Shown: positions 34,701-43,661 of the stretch, piece by piece
How positions within the stretch are numbered: position 1 is the first letter of the stretch
Layout: the number at the start of each line of letters is the position of its first letter
Source of the DNA: a virus
Strand: one strand, 5' to 3'
IMG/VR virus record: IMGVR_UViG_3300009152_000030
Location: 62,001-126,000 of that record
DNA length: 64,000 bases
Position numbers and translations under genes: made by a program
The notes under the pieces: generated by a model
Seen by the model: only the letters and a program-made list of their open reading frames with translations
What the model was told of the DNA's origin: nothing
The model's database searches: none

Positions 34701-36633
34701 GGATATGGCTAGCAGATTCTATGACTTGCAAGGTGGTGGTTCATTCTTAGGAATTCCTTTCGTATCAGAACCTATACGTCGTTTCTTGCATAAGGACGAT
34801 CTAAAGCAATATAATCCAATTCGAAATTCTATGCCTAGCTGGATGCCAGATAGTTTTAAGTTTGGTAACCAGTATACCAGTACTAGATACGGAGAAGGCG
34901 AATATAGAATGCCAGGAAAAGGATATGTAGCTTTACATACTGAACTAAAGGGTGTCAACCCAGAAGATTATCCTTTACTGCATAAAATGAATATTTTAGG
35001 AGATGTTGCCCCTCAGTCCCCGCAATACAAGGGTTATCGCCGTCAAGCTGAACTTATGAAAGCTTCAGGAGAAATGACTACAGAAGAACAAAAGTTCTTT
35101 TATAGACATAAGCAAATGGTAGAGAACAAAGCCACTGACAAGGGAATAGACTCTTACCAGTTTAAACCAAGTACTTATGACACCATTAGTGGAAATATTA
35201 CATCAGTAGATGCTTCTAGTATGAGCTTTACTGTTGCAGGATATGGTGGCAGGTTTGGCATAGCTGGAATATCTAATGACTCAGATGCTTTAATTAGCGA
35301 TTTTAACTTATCAATTAAACAGGCAGCAAAGTTAAAGACTAGGAATGAAAAAGCTTTCTCTAGTAAAATCCAAGTTGGCCAAGGTGTTACAGTTGATGTG
35401 CCAGCCAGCATTGGACAAGCGGTTGACAGTACTGGCGTAATCAGGGGTGCCGTTAGTAACAATGGCTTCAATGTTAACAAAGATATAAGGGAAGAAGGTA
35501 AATTTGCAAAAGATGATTCGCCTATTGCCGATTACGCAATGAGTAATCCAATTGGCAAAATGTTTGGTAGAGCATGGGAAGCCACAACTCATATTGCAAA
35601 TAGAGTGGCTCAGCCAATAGAACACATTGGTATGTTTGGTATGTCGCCTGTCAATAAACTATTACCCTTCAGAGATGCTCTTGAAGAATACGAATCAAGA
35701 GAACTTTATGGTACAGAAATGAAAGGATGGGATAGTCCTGTTGCTGGTTGGATAGCTCCTGCTATTAAATCTGCAATGCATAATTGGTTAGGGTTTGACT
35801 TTGAATCTCCTGGTATCAGAGAAAAAAGACAAACAGAGGAATATTTTGATAAGTTAAAATATGTAAAGTATTCAGGACTTTCACAGGCCGCAGAAATTCA
35901 AGGAAATACACAATTAGCTAATCAATATCAGAATATTGCCCAGGACACATACGTAGGAGGAACAGGTTATGTTTCGGAAGAAAGACTAGGGAATGTTCTA
36001 GGAGGTAGAGAATCTATGTTTGCGGCAGGGTTTGCCAGAGAAATGAACCCTGGAAGACAGGCAGAGATTATTGATGCATTGCCAGATTACAAGGCAAGAC
36101 TCATGGAAGGTTTCTATATGAACCAAGACCTAGAGGCAATAAACCGCGCAGCTGGAGCTGCACCTATGTCGACTTATGGTATGGACTATGCGGCAGATCT
36201 TATTGTGAAAAAACAAAAAGAAGGCTTTGATGTATCTGATCCTCAGTTGGTAGATAGTGCAAAGCTACAAGAAGTATCTCAATTTTTTAATCATAGATCT
36301 ATGCCTGCTGTTGACTGGATTGGTTTTAATCCTGCAGTTGACTTAGAAGATGTTAAGTTGAAGTACATTGAGAGCGAAGGTATGAACTACCATGACTTTG
36401 GTATTTATCCAAGTCGTGCTTCTTACATGCCAAGAAAGCCGTACATAGATGAAAAAGCAATGCAAGATTTGAATAACTTAAGTGCCAGAAATGGCCTGAA
36501 TGGAATGGCTAACGCAGCAAAGATGTATAGCTCATATGGAGTGAATAGTTATAATATCCAAGGACCTAATAGAAACCAAGATTTTGTTAGCTTAACATTT
36601 AATGAGTACAATACTCTTAATCCGTTTATGTAA
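31738..36633 (+). CDS. Giant virion protein 1, tape-measure candidate
   Basis: This 1631-aa protein begins 47 bp after the chaperone candidate. A stop codon just upstream fixes the start at 31738, although the clear AGGAGA ribosome-like site is 33 bp away. It contains several hydrophobic Gly/Ala segments (about residues 410-470, 500-540, 560-580 and 755-775), long helical charged stretches, and a distinctive block at about 785-820 (LRELNQGKRL, VRRGQKWEMGQTGYEG, LYYRP) followed by KKPRLMHVGEW. I recall the VRRG..WE.G block from giant proteins of other large phages, but no activity is assigned to it. Position and length suit the tape measure that sets tail length and is ejected; that is inference. 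Confidence 0.65.
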   Translation: MALPNVIAEQLAQYHDLTQSVERSQYSEDKQTWAESSGAAGEEITIADQALNLAMKSAAGGLVFFMGPSAIRGAGELSKSTKFQSWQLGGSFSHVNKVSDVFNLKTGKEAMKTLRAVTFRASQELMNITSSDDPQSFWYAGIKKVEQSGLNLPIFDNVVKLFAKATYMSDVLSYTTKRKGRTVLNVSMNALGATNRSRTLDLYAKQLKMNRKKLELLDYLVFEDGDVFAGRLNMYGEVVAAAGPQKKLNKKAARLVDKGLFTEALLGIVEPSLGLKNRKTGATFAEGIGGKEGFVLLAKDSIDPELNRLIGRMQNLTKVRFLPGANGRGNSLADLGLFKSTNLKRYATTALLTEAYGTMALQRTSRLFSELYNQVGDFFEYISPAPKQKIYNFLSKNNLAPRIEHGHGAAMLVRYAGMAAKVAFTLATVNQLGWNMMNGDPVTSTASGAVQTVGLTVAGAYLGKKIPEILSDDLGFAPVFKKMAMQVTSNSQRRTLVGAGMGAALGVMGMAGVGPFAAGPIPGVANLVARGSEIRSYIGEIVPINAWRRSVEEMMPGSTGVIPAMGIGFLAGASYVAATRGIRISDTLKIGGLSKDTIVEQQERAKFLRAKFRGKEGITLAEMGNEVREQAGRVLRANKAHQDAYANLSDKEKIRSRRTLESTIRKIRGDTGGLSAKQSEVVEQNMNSYISSLEREGEYGLLNNPIGKVADISNFDQIAEHITDHTYAEAKSKIFASEKSALGRLREAIRVAPRARSILYASTVAAAAWFVGTGSIGTLERPSELRELNQGKRLEAVRRGQKWEMGQTGYEGTDILYYRPTLTARLSSGAAQAGASGGHGPLMEMALKNFTYKLEKENYWTRPAPITGAAFDQVPFIYPLIQPIADLIKKPRLMHVGEWARADSEGNVKLVERSTGLDEIPDLSIGGLGMPAPYSPYSPGRVLGDFWEQTTSLGGLVGFYAKTAKNYLTGTPGIADQRQELESFSRNMDMASRFYDLQGGGSFLGIPFVSEPIRRFLHKDDLKQYNPIRNSMPSWMPDSFKFGNQYTSTRYGEGEYRMPGKGYVALHTELKGVNPEDYPLLHKMNILGDVAPQSPQYKGYRRQAELMKASGEMTTEEQKFFYRHKQMVENKATDKGIDSYQFKPSTYDTISGNITSVDASSMSFTVAGYGGRFGIAGISNDSDALISDFNLSIKQAAKLKTRNEKAFSSKIQVGQGVTVDVPASIGQAVDSTGVIRGAVSNNGFNVNKDIREEGKFAKDDSPIADYAMSNPIGKMFGRAWEATTHIANRVAQPIEHIGMFGMSPVNKLLPFRDALEEYESRELYGTEMKGWDSPVAGWIAPAIKSAMHNWLGFDFESPGIREKRQTEEYFDKLKYVKYSGLSQAAEIQGNTQLANQYQNIAQDTYVGGTGYVSEERLGNVLGGRESMFAAGFAREMNPGRQAEIIDALPDYKARLMEGFYMNQDLEAINRAAGAAPMSTYGMDYAADLIVKKQKEGFDVSDPQLVDSAKLQEVSQFFNHRSMPAVDWIGFNPAVDLEDVKLKYIESEGMNYHDFGIYPSRASYMPRKPYIDEKAMQDLNNLSARNGLNGMANAAKMYSSYGVNSYNIQGPNRNQDFVSLTFNEYNTLNPFM

Positions 36634-36641
36634 GTTTAAAT

Positions 36642-39600
36642 ATGATTAGCGATAAGATTTTTAATCTATTAAGTATAGGATTAGGAGCACTTGCCTTTGG
36701 TAAAGCAAAAGGCAAAGATCTAACATTAGATGCTCTTCGAACTATGATTACTGGAACTAATGCGTCTCCTCTTGCCGGTGAGACACTTTCTGAGTTTCAA
36801 GGTGGTACATTTTTTGATGTACTAAGTCAGCAAAATAGAAATAATAGCAGAAGAGCAAATAGCAACGATTCCCTTGCCTATACTGTCAATCACGCTTTAA
36901 GCAGTGAACAATTAGCTTACCTATTTGATCAACATCAAAAAAGGTTCAAAGGTGACAGGGTTAGAGGAGGAGGTCTAAGTTTAGCAAGTAGATTTACTAG
37001 TAGTACTCCAATGGGAGCTACTGGAGTACCCGGAGGTATTCCTATTCTGGGTGGTCCTACTCCTATGAAGAATTTTACGTTTGCAGCAGATGGTCAAACC
37101 TTTATTGGACAACAGGCTGAGGCTACTCGTCAAACTATACTTGACATTATGACAAATAAACGTTTCTCTGGCATGTTCACGGGAACTCAAAAACAAAGAA
37201 GTTACGACTCACTTCTAAAGCGAGTACAATCTGAAAGTTTTGGACCAATGAATTCCAAAGCAGCCCAAAGAGGATTAAAACCAATTCTTAATAGTTTTAA
37301 TATGCTTTATGGTGGCGTTGAAGGTATGTCTGATACTTTTGCAAAAAGATTACATGGTAATCGAGCTATGCTTGAAACTGGCTCACGAGGATTACTTAAG
37401 TTTAGTACAGCTAACAATTCATTATCTAATGTAAGTTTTCTTTCTAATTCAGATTTAACTACTCAAGAACTTGAAAGAGTTAAAGATTTTGAATCACAGA
37501 TTCGCCAAAGAGGAGTTGGTGCTACATTTGATAGATCTAACATTGTAGAAATTAACCAAAAGATTGGAGCAAGTGATTATAAGAAATTTAGATATGCACA
37601 ATATAGAATAGGAGATGGTGATACTGCTGAAAGCATTATGATTCCAGTCCAAGATTTAGCTCATTATGTAGATGAAAGCACAGGAGGCCAAGTCTACCAT
37701 AGAGATGCAGCTGGTTCTGTTATGTATAGCCCAACTGGCAAAGTTATGCGTATTAACAAGGATAAGTCCAGTGAAGTAATGAGTGGACTTGAGTACTTGT
37801 TTGGCAAGGAAAGCAAAGATAAAGCTGGAAGGAGTGTTCGCTCTGGCGGGCAGATTATGAGTCTCATTGATAAAAGTATGAAGCAAGGTCAAAGAATTGG
37901 TAGTTCTTTATTTGGCGGAAAAGATGTAGACGTAGATGATCAGTATAAAATACTTCAATATGTGGATCCTGCAAGAACTCCGAGTAGAGCTTTGTCATTA
38001 AAAGCGGCACAAATGAAAGTTGTTCGCTCTATGAATCCTATGGATCCTGACGCAGATATTGATGCATCAGATGCTAGTAGACTAAGTGACTTTGATGAAA
38101 TATCAAGACAAGCAGCTAGTCATAATTATGTAATTGAACCACTTACAAGTCCAAACCAAACAAGAAAAGATATCTTTAACTGGAGAGGCGTCGAGAGAGA
38201 TGCCGCTGGTCAGATTGTAAGTACAAATACTCCTGACTATATCAGAGCAGCCCTTGGGGAAGTAGATCCCAGCACAGGTGAATTCTATTCTGTAAACGAC
38301 ATAGGTCGTCGTCCTGGCAGACATATTATCAATGCTTATAACGTAGAAAATAGAGGCTCTCAAAGAGCTCTTGGTCATTTACGTGCAACACTTGGTGATC
38401 TCTATGCATTCAGAGGATCAGGCGCATTTGCTGACATGGAGAAGTCAGGCATGATTGGATTTGTTCATGGTAGTTGGTTAACAACTAAAAGAAGCATGAG
38501 AGAAAATCCACAGGCCGTCCCTGAAGGTACTAGAATTAGAGTAGGAGCAAGTGAAGGAGAGCAAGTAGTTCATCCTGGCCGACACTTTACTGTTGATAAA
38601 AGCACAAAAGGTGATCCAGCTTCAAGGCAGGCATTTTCTTTCAATGCCAAGTTTAAAGGAATTATTGATGCAGCTGAGGCTGCTGGCACTGGGGACGCAG
38701 CCGCTAGACAAGCCGCCATTAGAAGGGAACTGGAAGCCAATCCTATTTTATTGAATGAAGGAGATTGGCTAGGTAAGTCAGTAGAAGGAGATGACATAAC
38801 AGACGTTACTGTTAATGTTCCTGGCCAAGGAAGACTTGCTGTTCTGGACGTTATTCCTGGAATGGATGATTATACTTTTAGCATTGGTAGAGTAAGTGGA
38901 TTTGGTGAAGGTACTAAAACCTTTGGCGCAACAACAAGTACAGAAAGTTCTTTGTTTGATGAACGGCTATCTGATGCTGAAAAACAATTAGTAAAAGATT
39001 TTTCTTTGGAACAGAAAAACCAATTCTATACAAAAGCTAAAGAATCGGCAAAAGCTAATAAAGTTGCTCTTTATGATCAAGAAGTCCAAAGACGTGCTCC
39101 AGAAATAGACGCAGCAAAAAAGGCTCTAGACGATCTAACGAATAAGAAAAAAATTGCCGCAGCTCAAAAAGAAATGCTAGGCAAGCGTAAAAAGTTTACT
39201 AGAGGTGAAGAGAAGAGATTTATGGGTAACTTAAGAGGCGGAGCCCTTGAGAAAGCTTATGAAGGCCATAAGGTAACTCTTGATGATAGGGCTTCGCTTG
39301 GTCAAGAAAGGGAATTGCTAGAGAGACTGCCTGAAGGGCTGTCTGAAATTTTTCCAGTTGGACCTAAAGGTCCTTCTATAACAAAAACTGCCATAACAAA
39401 AAGACTTAATAAGATTAAAAAAAGTATAGCAGATCTTGACGAGAACGATCTTACCCGGAGAAAAAAATATACAGTTCCAGAATCTGAATTGCTTGATGCT
39501 GTTTTTCCAAATAGACCAAGCTTTGGTAAAGGAACAGAAACTGGATCTATTTCATTGTTTGATTTGATAGCTGAAAGAGATCAGCTTCTAAAGACTAGAA

Positions 39601-42600
39601 AACAAAAACTTCCCCGGCTCAAAAGTATGGATTTCCAAGCTAAGGCTATAGGTGAAGTTCAAGCTCTTTTTAATATTCATGAAGAGGCAAAATTTTGGCA
39701 TAAAAATAAAGATGCTATAGGTTGGTTATCTAATCAATCTAACCTAGATGATAAAGACAAAATGCTTCTGTCAAGAATGCAAAATTACTTTGGAGGAACT
39801 GTAGAAGAAGGTGAAGATGGAAAACGTATATACAGAGACGGTGTTTCTAAAAGACTAAAAAAGCAGCAAAAGAAAGTAAAAGAACTTGATACTGAATTTA
39901 GAAGAAGAGGATTTGGGCCTTTAGCTGAGGCTGAAAAATACTTTCGTGATAATCTTGAAAGATCAAGAGCAAAAGACAAAAACAAACCCTCATGGATGAG
40001 GGCATCAAGAGTAAAACTTGATACAGCATTAACATCAACATTTACTGCTCCGACAAAGCGTGATTATTCTGTCTTAGAAAGAATTGCAAAAAAATACAAA
40101 GAAAATCCTGCCCGCGCAGGGGATGCTTCTACAAATATGATCCAAGAAATACTTGGAATAGACAAATCTCAGCAATCAGCATTTGGTATGTTTTTCAATG
40201 TTGAAGGTGATCCAGATCCAGATAGTGCCTCTCAGAAATATTACTCTGATCACGGCACAGGTCTCTTTGAAAGAGGAGAAGGAAGATTAGGTGCTACTCT
40301 GAATAGTTCAGGCATTCCATTAGCAGAAAGAAAAGCTAATAAAAGTTTAATGAAAGTCATAGGCAGTGACGCAGAAGAGCAAGCTGCTTATAAGGAAGAA
40401 AATCTTAATAGACTTAAGCAAGTAAATAAGATGATTGCAAAAGGAAAAACAATTGCATATAGAAGAATAGCAGCAGATCTAGGAGAACAGGAAGCAGTTA
40501 AGAAGTTTGGATCTGTTGCTGAACAAATTGATCTAAAACCACAAGTTGCAGCAGCTCACCAGGCTTTAAAAACAATCAATGAAGAATTGGCTAGTTTTAA
40601 AGATCAACTCCCCGGTTACGATCCAGACGCAACAAAAAGTGGTTGGGAATCAATAAGAGATTCCGTCAGAACAGGAAAAATTAATGATATAGTGACAGCA
40701 AGATCTGCACCTGCTATTGAAAATGCATTTAATCAAGTTGACCCTGCGTTTATGGGATCAACTGCAGCAAACAGAACTCTTCCATTTACAACCTTTATAG
40801 GTGAAGGTCGTAACTTTACAAAAGGAACCAATATCCGACAAATAAGAACTCAGCAAGAAAGTGCAATAGGTTTTTTGTTGAATAGGTTTGATGCAGATAA
40901 TAATCCTACTCTAGGACTACAGGATATTAGAAATTATGCAGGAGATATAAGTTCTCCCGCAAATCCAGCTTATCAAGCTTTTCATGCAGGCATGAGAAAA
41001 GGATTAGGAGATGAGAACTATTCCCTAGAAGATACTAATGCATTGATTAGCTATTTAAAGAGAGCACAAGATGCGTTCAAAGAAGATCCATCTCTTCTAA
41101 AAGAAAGAGAACAATTACTAGGTAATGTCTTTGGCTTTGAACAGGGAGGAACTGATCAGGCAGGGTTCCGTCTTGAGAATCTAATTGAGAGTGATCCTCA
41201 AGCACTCTTAGATCTTGGCTTAGACAAGGACTTTGTTGATAGCCTAGGTGCTGGTATCAAGAACTCAAAGCAAGTGTTTAATCTTTCATTACATGGAGTA
41301 GCAGATTCATCTTCTGTAATCGAAGGTAACAATGCAAGAATGGAACGTCGTTTTATTGACCATGTTTTCTATCAGTTAATGGACTCTCAGAATGAGCGTC
41401 ATGGACATATGAAAAAAGTATGGGAAACGATACAACAGAGAGTCATGACTTATGATCCTGGCTATGTTGAGCAATTAGGTAGCTTTGCAAAAAATGCAAT
41501 TCGTGAAACAACAAAGAAAGATAGAGTTTTAGATCTTGGAGGAACTGATGCTGAAGATCTTCGCCGCAAGGCTCTTAGCGCTATAAGGACAAAAGGTGGA
41601 TTCCTAAAACATGGAAAAGATCAGATTTATATCCCAGCCGCAGACGAGTTAAAGAAATTATCTTTAAGAGATTCAAGAGCCGGCCGCCACGTTGAAGATA
41701 CAGACCTTGAGGAGATGATTACTGAAATACTTAGAACTGTTGAAACAAACATAACTGATGTAGACAAAAAAACCTTTGCAACATTGAGGGGCCAACTTAT
41801 GCAAGTTGGAGCAAGAAAAGGAATGGAAGCTTTCAACGCCCCATTTGAAGGAAGACTTCGTGGAGCAGAATATGGAATGGTCATTGCAAACTTAGATGAT
41901 AAGGTTGCAAAAGAAACTCAAGGCTATGGTGTTGGTCTAAGTAGAAGAGTTATTGATGAGCACTTTAATGAAGCAATGAGAACTGCTTCTAAAAGTGAAA
42001 GAAACTACCTGAAAAAAATGAAGAAGGGAGTACTAGAAGAAGGCAAATACTACGCCGTTATGGGTTGGCAGAACCCGCAGATAGGCCCTGAGTCTGTCTC
42101 TACAATGGCAGGGTATTACGATGCCCGCAGAGACAGGACAGGAGGGTATACCGCTAATCTTCTAGGAGAAAAAGTAGATTTTGAAGGTGCAAAGATTTGG
42201 AAAAGAATTGGTGGCTTTATCACAGGTAAAACATCGTCAGACTTTGACGGTGACACTGCGGCAGTAATGATGGTTGGTGCTGGTGACAGAAATAGATCTG
42301 GTAAGAATATTTCAGATTACTGGCAACAACAAAGTGACTTAATTAGTCAACCTAGTTTAAGCAAACAATATCAACGTCAGAAAAACTACGGCTTGAGAAG
42401 CCAAAGCAATGAGGCTACTCTTGAGAAATCTTTCAAAGATCTACTGAAAGGCCCAAATATTTCGCCAACTAGAAAGCAAGAAGCTTTCCTTAGGCAAGCT
42501 GGACAAGAAGACGTTGGTCTAATCTCAAATACTGCCAGAGCTATGCATAGAATAAACTACATAATGAAAGGTACTGGCGGAATTGATAGTGGATCTTCTG

Positions 42601-43661
42601 AGGAAATGACGAACTTCTTACAGGCCTTAGAGCAGAAAGCCGTTGGTTTCAAACACATGGCAGTCTCTCCTCGGGCTATGCTTTATCAGCGCTTTCATAG
42701 TGCTATTTCTAATGAGAACGTAGAGGAAGGATTTGCCCAGTATAAGTCTCTAGTAAAGGACTTAGGTTTTAGAGATGCAGATAAGATTGATACAAATAGT
42801 GATCAGGCTCTTGGCGCGTTCTCTCTTGCAAGAGCCTCTCTTGTAGGCGGGGGACAAAAAGCAGAAAAGATGACAGCTGAAGATGCATTGAATTCTTTCC
42901 TGTCAGGAAGTGCAGATTCTGATTTTGCATTACATCAATTAGACTCTGATAGAAGTGACATGCTATTAAATTTTGCTATGTCAGCCTTACCTAAAGGAAG
43001 ACAAGAAGAATTTAAGAAAAAAGTAAATCAGTTTAAAGAAGGATTAACCGGCAGAGGTGGCACAGCACTTGGCGATAGCTTATCTCAACTAAATCAGTCA
43101 GAGAAAGCAAGAGCTGCAGCTCGGGTAAAGAATGCCTCAGGTGCTAGTCTAGCAAGAGCAGAAATAAAAGAAGCAAAAGAATCATCTAAGTCTTTATTTG
43201 CTAATAAGTTCGCAAGAGCTGGTATGGTTGGCGCGGCTGTTATGGCTGGAGCATATGCTTTATTCAACTCTGGTTACGATGACGAGCCACTTACTGACCT
43301 TCCACCTCCACCACCTGGTAGAATGATGATGACCCCAACTAATGCAGATATGCAAGTTATTAATAGTGGTAATCTACTTAGTGATAACTATTCTAGTTAT
43401 AATCGAGGCAATGACGAAGAAATGGCAAGGACGGCTGGCTCACCTGAAATGTCAGGAACAATGAGTGCCCCTAATAGTATTGCTGCTAAGTCTTACTTGA
43501 ATAATGCGAATGTAAGAATATCAAACAGAGGAATGATTGTTGATAAAACAAATCCTGTTGAATATGCAAGAGCAATCCAGGGAATAATTCCTGGAGCTCA
43601 AGTTGGGGTAAGTATCAATCATAATTACAATATACCTACAGACTTAGAAAGAGAACTATAA
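36642..43661 (+). CDS. Giant virion protein 2 with DFDGD RNA polymerase-type motif
   Basis: This 2339-aa protein has no convincing ribosome site; it starts 8 bp after the previous stop. The N-terminal two-thirds is helical with long coiled coils (about residues 820-1150). At about 1795-1875 a segment GKYYAVMGWQNPQIGPESVS, followed by RIGGFITGKTSSDFDGDTAA, ends with DFDGD (residues 1867-1871, bases 42240-42254). The three aspartates in this arrangement bind catalytic Mg in the beta-prime double-psi barrel of multisubunit-type RNA polymerases, where the motif is NADFDGD. Single-chain virion polymerases with the motif are known in crAss-like phages. The arginine usual before the upstream proline is absent, and other polymerase motifs were not identified. 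One membrane span (about 2193-2209) and a Pro-rich tail end it. Confidence 0.55.
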   Translation: MISDKIFNLLSIGLGALAFGKAKGKDLTLDALRTMITGTNASPLAGETLSEFQGGTFFDVLSQQNRNNSRRANSNDSLAYTVNHALSSEQLAYLFDQHQKRFKGDRVRGGGLSLASRFTSSTPMGATGVPGGIPILGGPTPMKNFTFAADGQTFIGQQAEATRQTILDIMTNKRFSGMFTGTQKQRSYDSLLKRVQSESFGPMNSKAAQRGLKPILNSFNMLYGGVEGMSDTFAKRLHGNRAMLETGSRGLLKFSTANNSLSNVSFLSNSDLTTQELERVKDFESQIRQRGVGATFDRSNIVEINQKIGASDYKKFRYAQYRIGDGDTAESIMIPVQDLAHYVDESTGGQVYHRDAAGSVMYSPTGKVMRINKDKSSEVMSGLEYLFGKESKDKAGRSVRSGGQIMSLIDKSMKQGQRIGSSLFGGKDVDVDDQYKILQYVDPARTPSRALSLKAAQMKVVRSMNPMDPDADIDASDASRLSDFDEISRQAASHNYVIEPLTSPNQTRKDIFNWRGVERDAAGQIVSTNTPDYIRAALGEVDPSTGEFYSVNDIGRRPGRHIINAYNVENRGSQRALGHLRATLGDLYAFRGSGAFADMEKSGMIGFVHGSWLTTKRSMRENPQAVPEGTRIRVGASEGEQVVHPGRHFTVDKSTKGDPASRQAFSFNAKFKGIIDAAEAAGTGDAAARQAAIRRELEANPILLNEGDWLGKSVEGDDITDVTVNVPGQGRLAVLDVIPGMDDYTFSIGRVSGFGEGTKTFGATTSTESSLFDERLSDAEKQLVKDFSLEQKNQFYTKAKESAKANKVALYDQEVQRRAPEIDAAKKALDDLTNKKKIAAAQKEMLGKRKKFTRGEEKRFMGNLRGGALEKAYEGHKVTLDDRASLGQERELLERLPEGLSEIFPVGPKGPSITKTAITKRLNKIKKSIADLDENDLTRRKKYTVPESELLDAVFPNRPSFGKGTETGSISLFDLIAERDQLLKTRKQKLPRLKSMDFQAKAIGEVQALFNIHEEAKFWHKNKDAIGWLSNQSNLDDKDKMLLSRMQNYFGGTVEEGEDGKRIYRDGVSKRLKKQQKKVKELDTEFRRRGFGPLAEAEKYFRDNLERSRAKDKNKPSWMRASRVKLDTALTSTFTAPTKRDYSVLERIAKKYKENPARAGDASTNMIQEILGIDKSQQSAFGMFFNVEGDPDPDSASQKYYSDHGTGLFERGEGRLGATLNSSGIPLAERKANKSLMKVIGSDAEEQAAYKEENLNRLKQVNKMIAKGKTIAYRRIAADLGEQEAVKKFGSVAEQIDLKPQVAAAHQALKTINEELASFKDQLPGYDPDATKSGWESIRDSVRTGKINDIVTARSAPAIENAFNQVDPAFMGSTAANRTLPFTTFIGEGRNFTKGTNIRQIRTQQESAIGFLLNRFDADNNPTLGLQDIRNYAGDISSPANPAYQAFHAGMRKGLGDENYSLEDTNALISYLKRAQDAFKEDPSLLKEREQLLGNVFGFEQGGTDQAGFRLENLIESDPQALLDLGLDKDFVDSLGAGIKNSKQVFNLSLHGVADSSSVIEGNNARMERRFIDHVFYQLMDSQNERHGHMKKVWETIQQRVMTYDPGYVEQLGSFAKNAIRETTKKDRVLDLGGTDAEDLRRKALSAIRTKGGFLKHGKDQIYIPAADELKKLSLRDSRAGRHVEDTDLEEMITEILRTVETNITDVDKKTFATLRGQLMQVGARKGMEAFNAPFEGRLRGAEYGMVIANLDDKVAKETQGYGVGLSRRVIDEHFNEAMRTASKSERNYLKKMKKGVLEEGKYYAVMGWQNPQIGPESVSTMAGYYDARRDRTGGYTANLLGEKVDFEGAKIWKRIGGFITGKTSSDFDGDTAAVMMVGAGDRNRSGKNISDYWQQQSDLISQPSLSKQYQRQKNYGLRSQSNEATLEKSFKDLLKGPNISPTRKQEAFLRQAGQEDVGLISNTARAMHRINYIMKGTGGIDSGSSEEMTNFLQALEQKAVGFKHMAVSPRAMLYQRFHSAISNENVEEGFAQYKSLVKDLGFRDADKIDTNSDQALGAFSLARASLVGGGQKAEKMTAEDALNSFLSGSADSDFALHQLDSDRSDMLLNFAMSALPKGRQEEFKKKVNQFKEGLTGRGGTALGDSLSQLNQSEKARAAARVKNASGASLARAEIKEAKESSKSLFANKFARAGMVGAAVMAGAYALFNSGYDDEPLTDLPPPPPGRMMMTPTNADMQVINSGNLLSDNYSSYNRGNDEEMARTAGSPEMSGTMSAPNSIAAKSYLNNANVRISNRGMIVDKTNPVEYARAIQGIIPGAQVGVSINHNYNIPTDLEREL

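Noticed and set aside
36642-43661. The 2339-aa protein as the tape measure because of its length
   Set aside because: The 1631-aa gene directly follows the chaperone candidates, the usual tape-measure position, and the 2339-aa protein has the polymerase-type motif instead.
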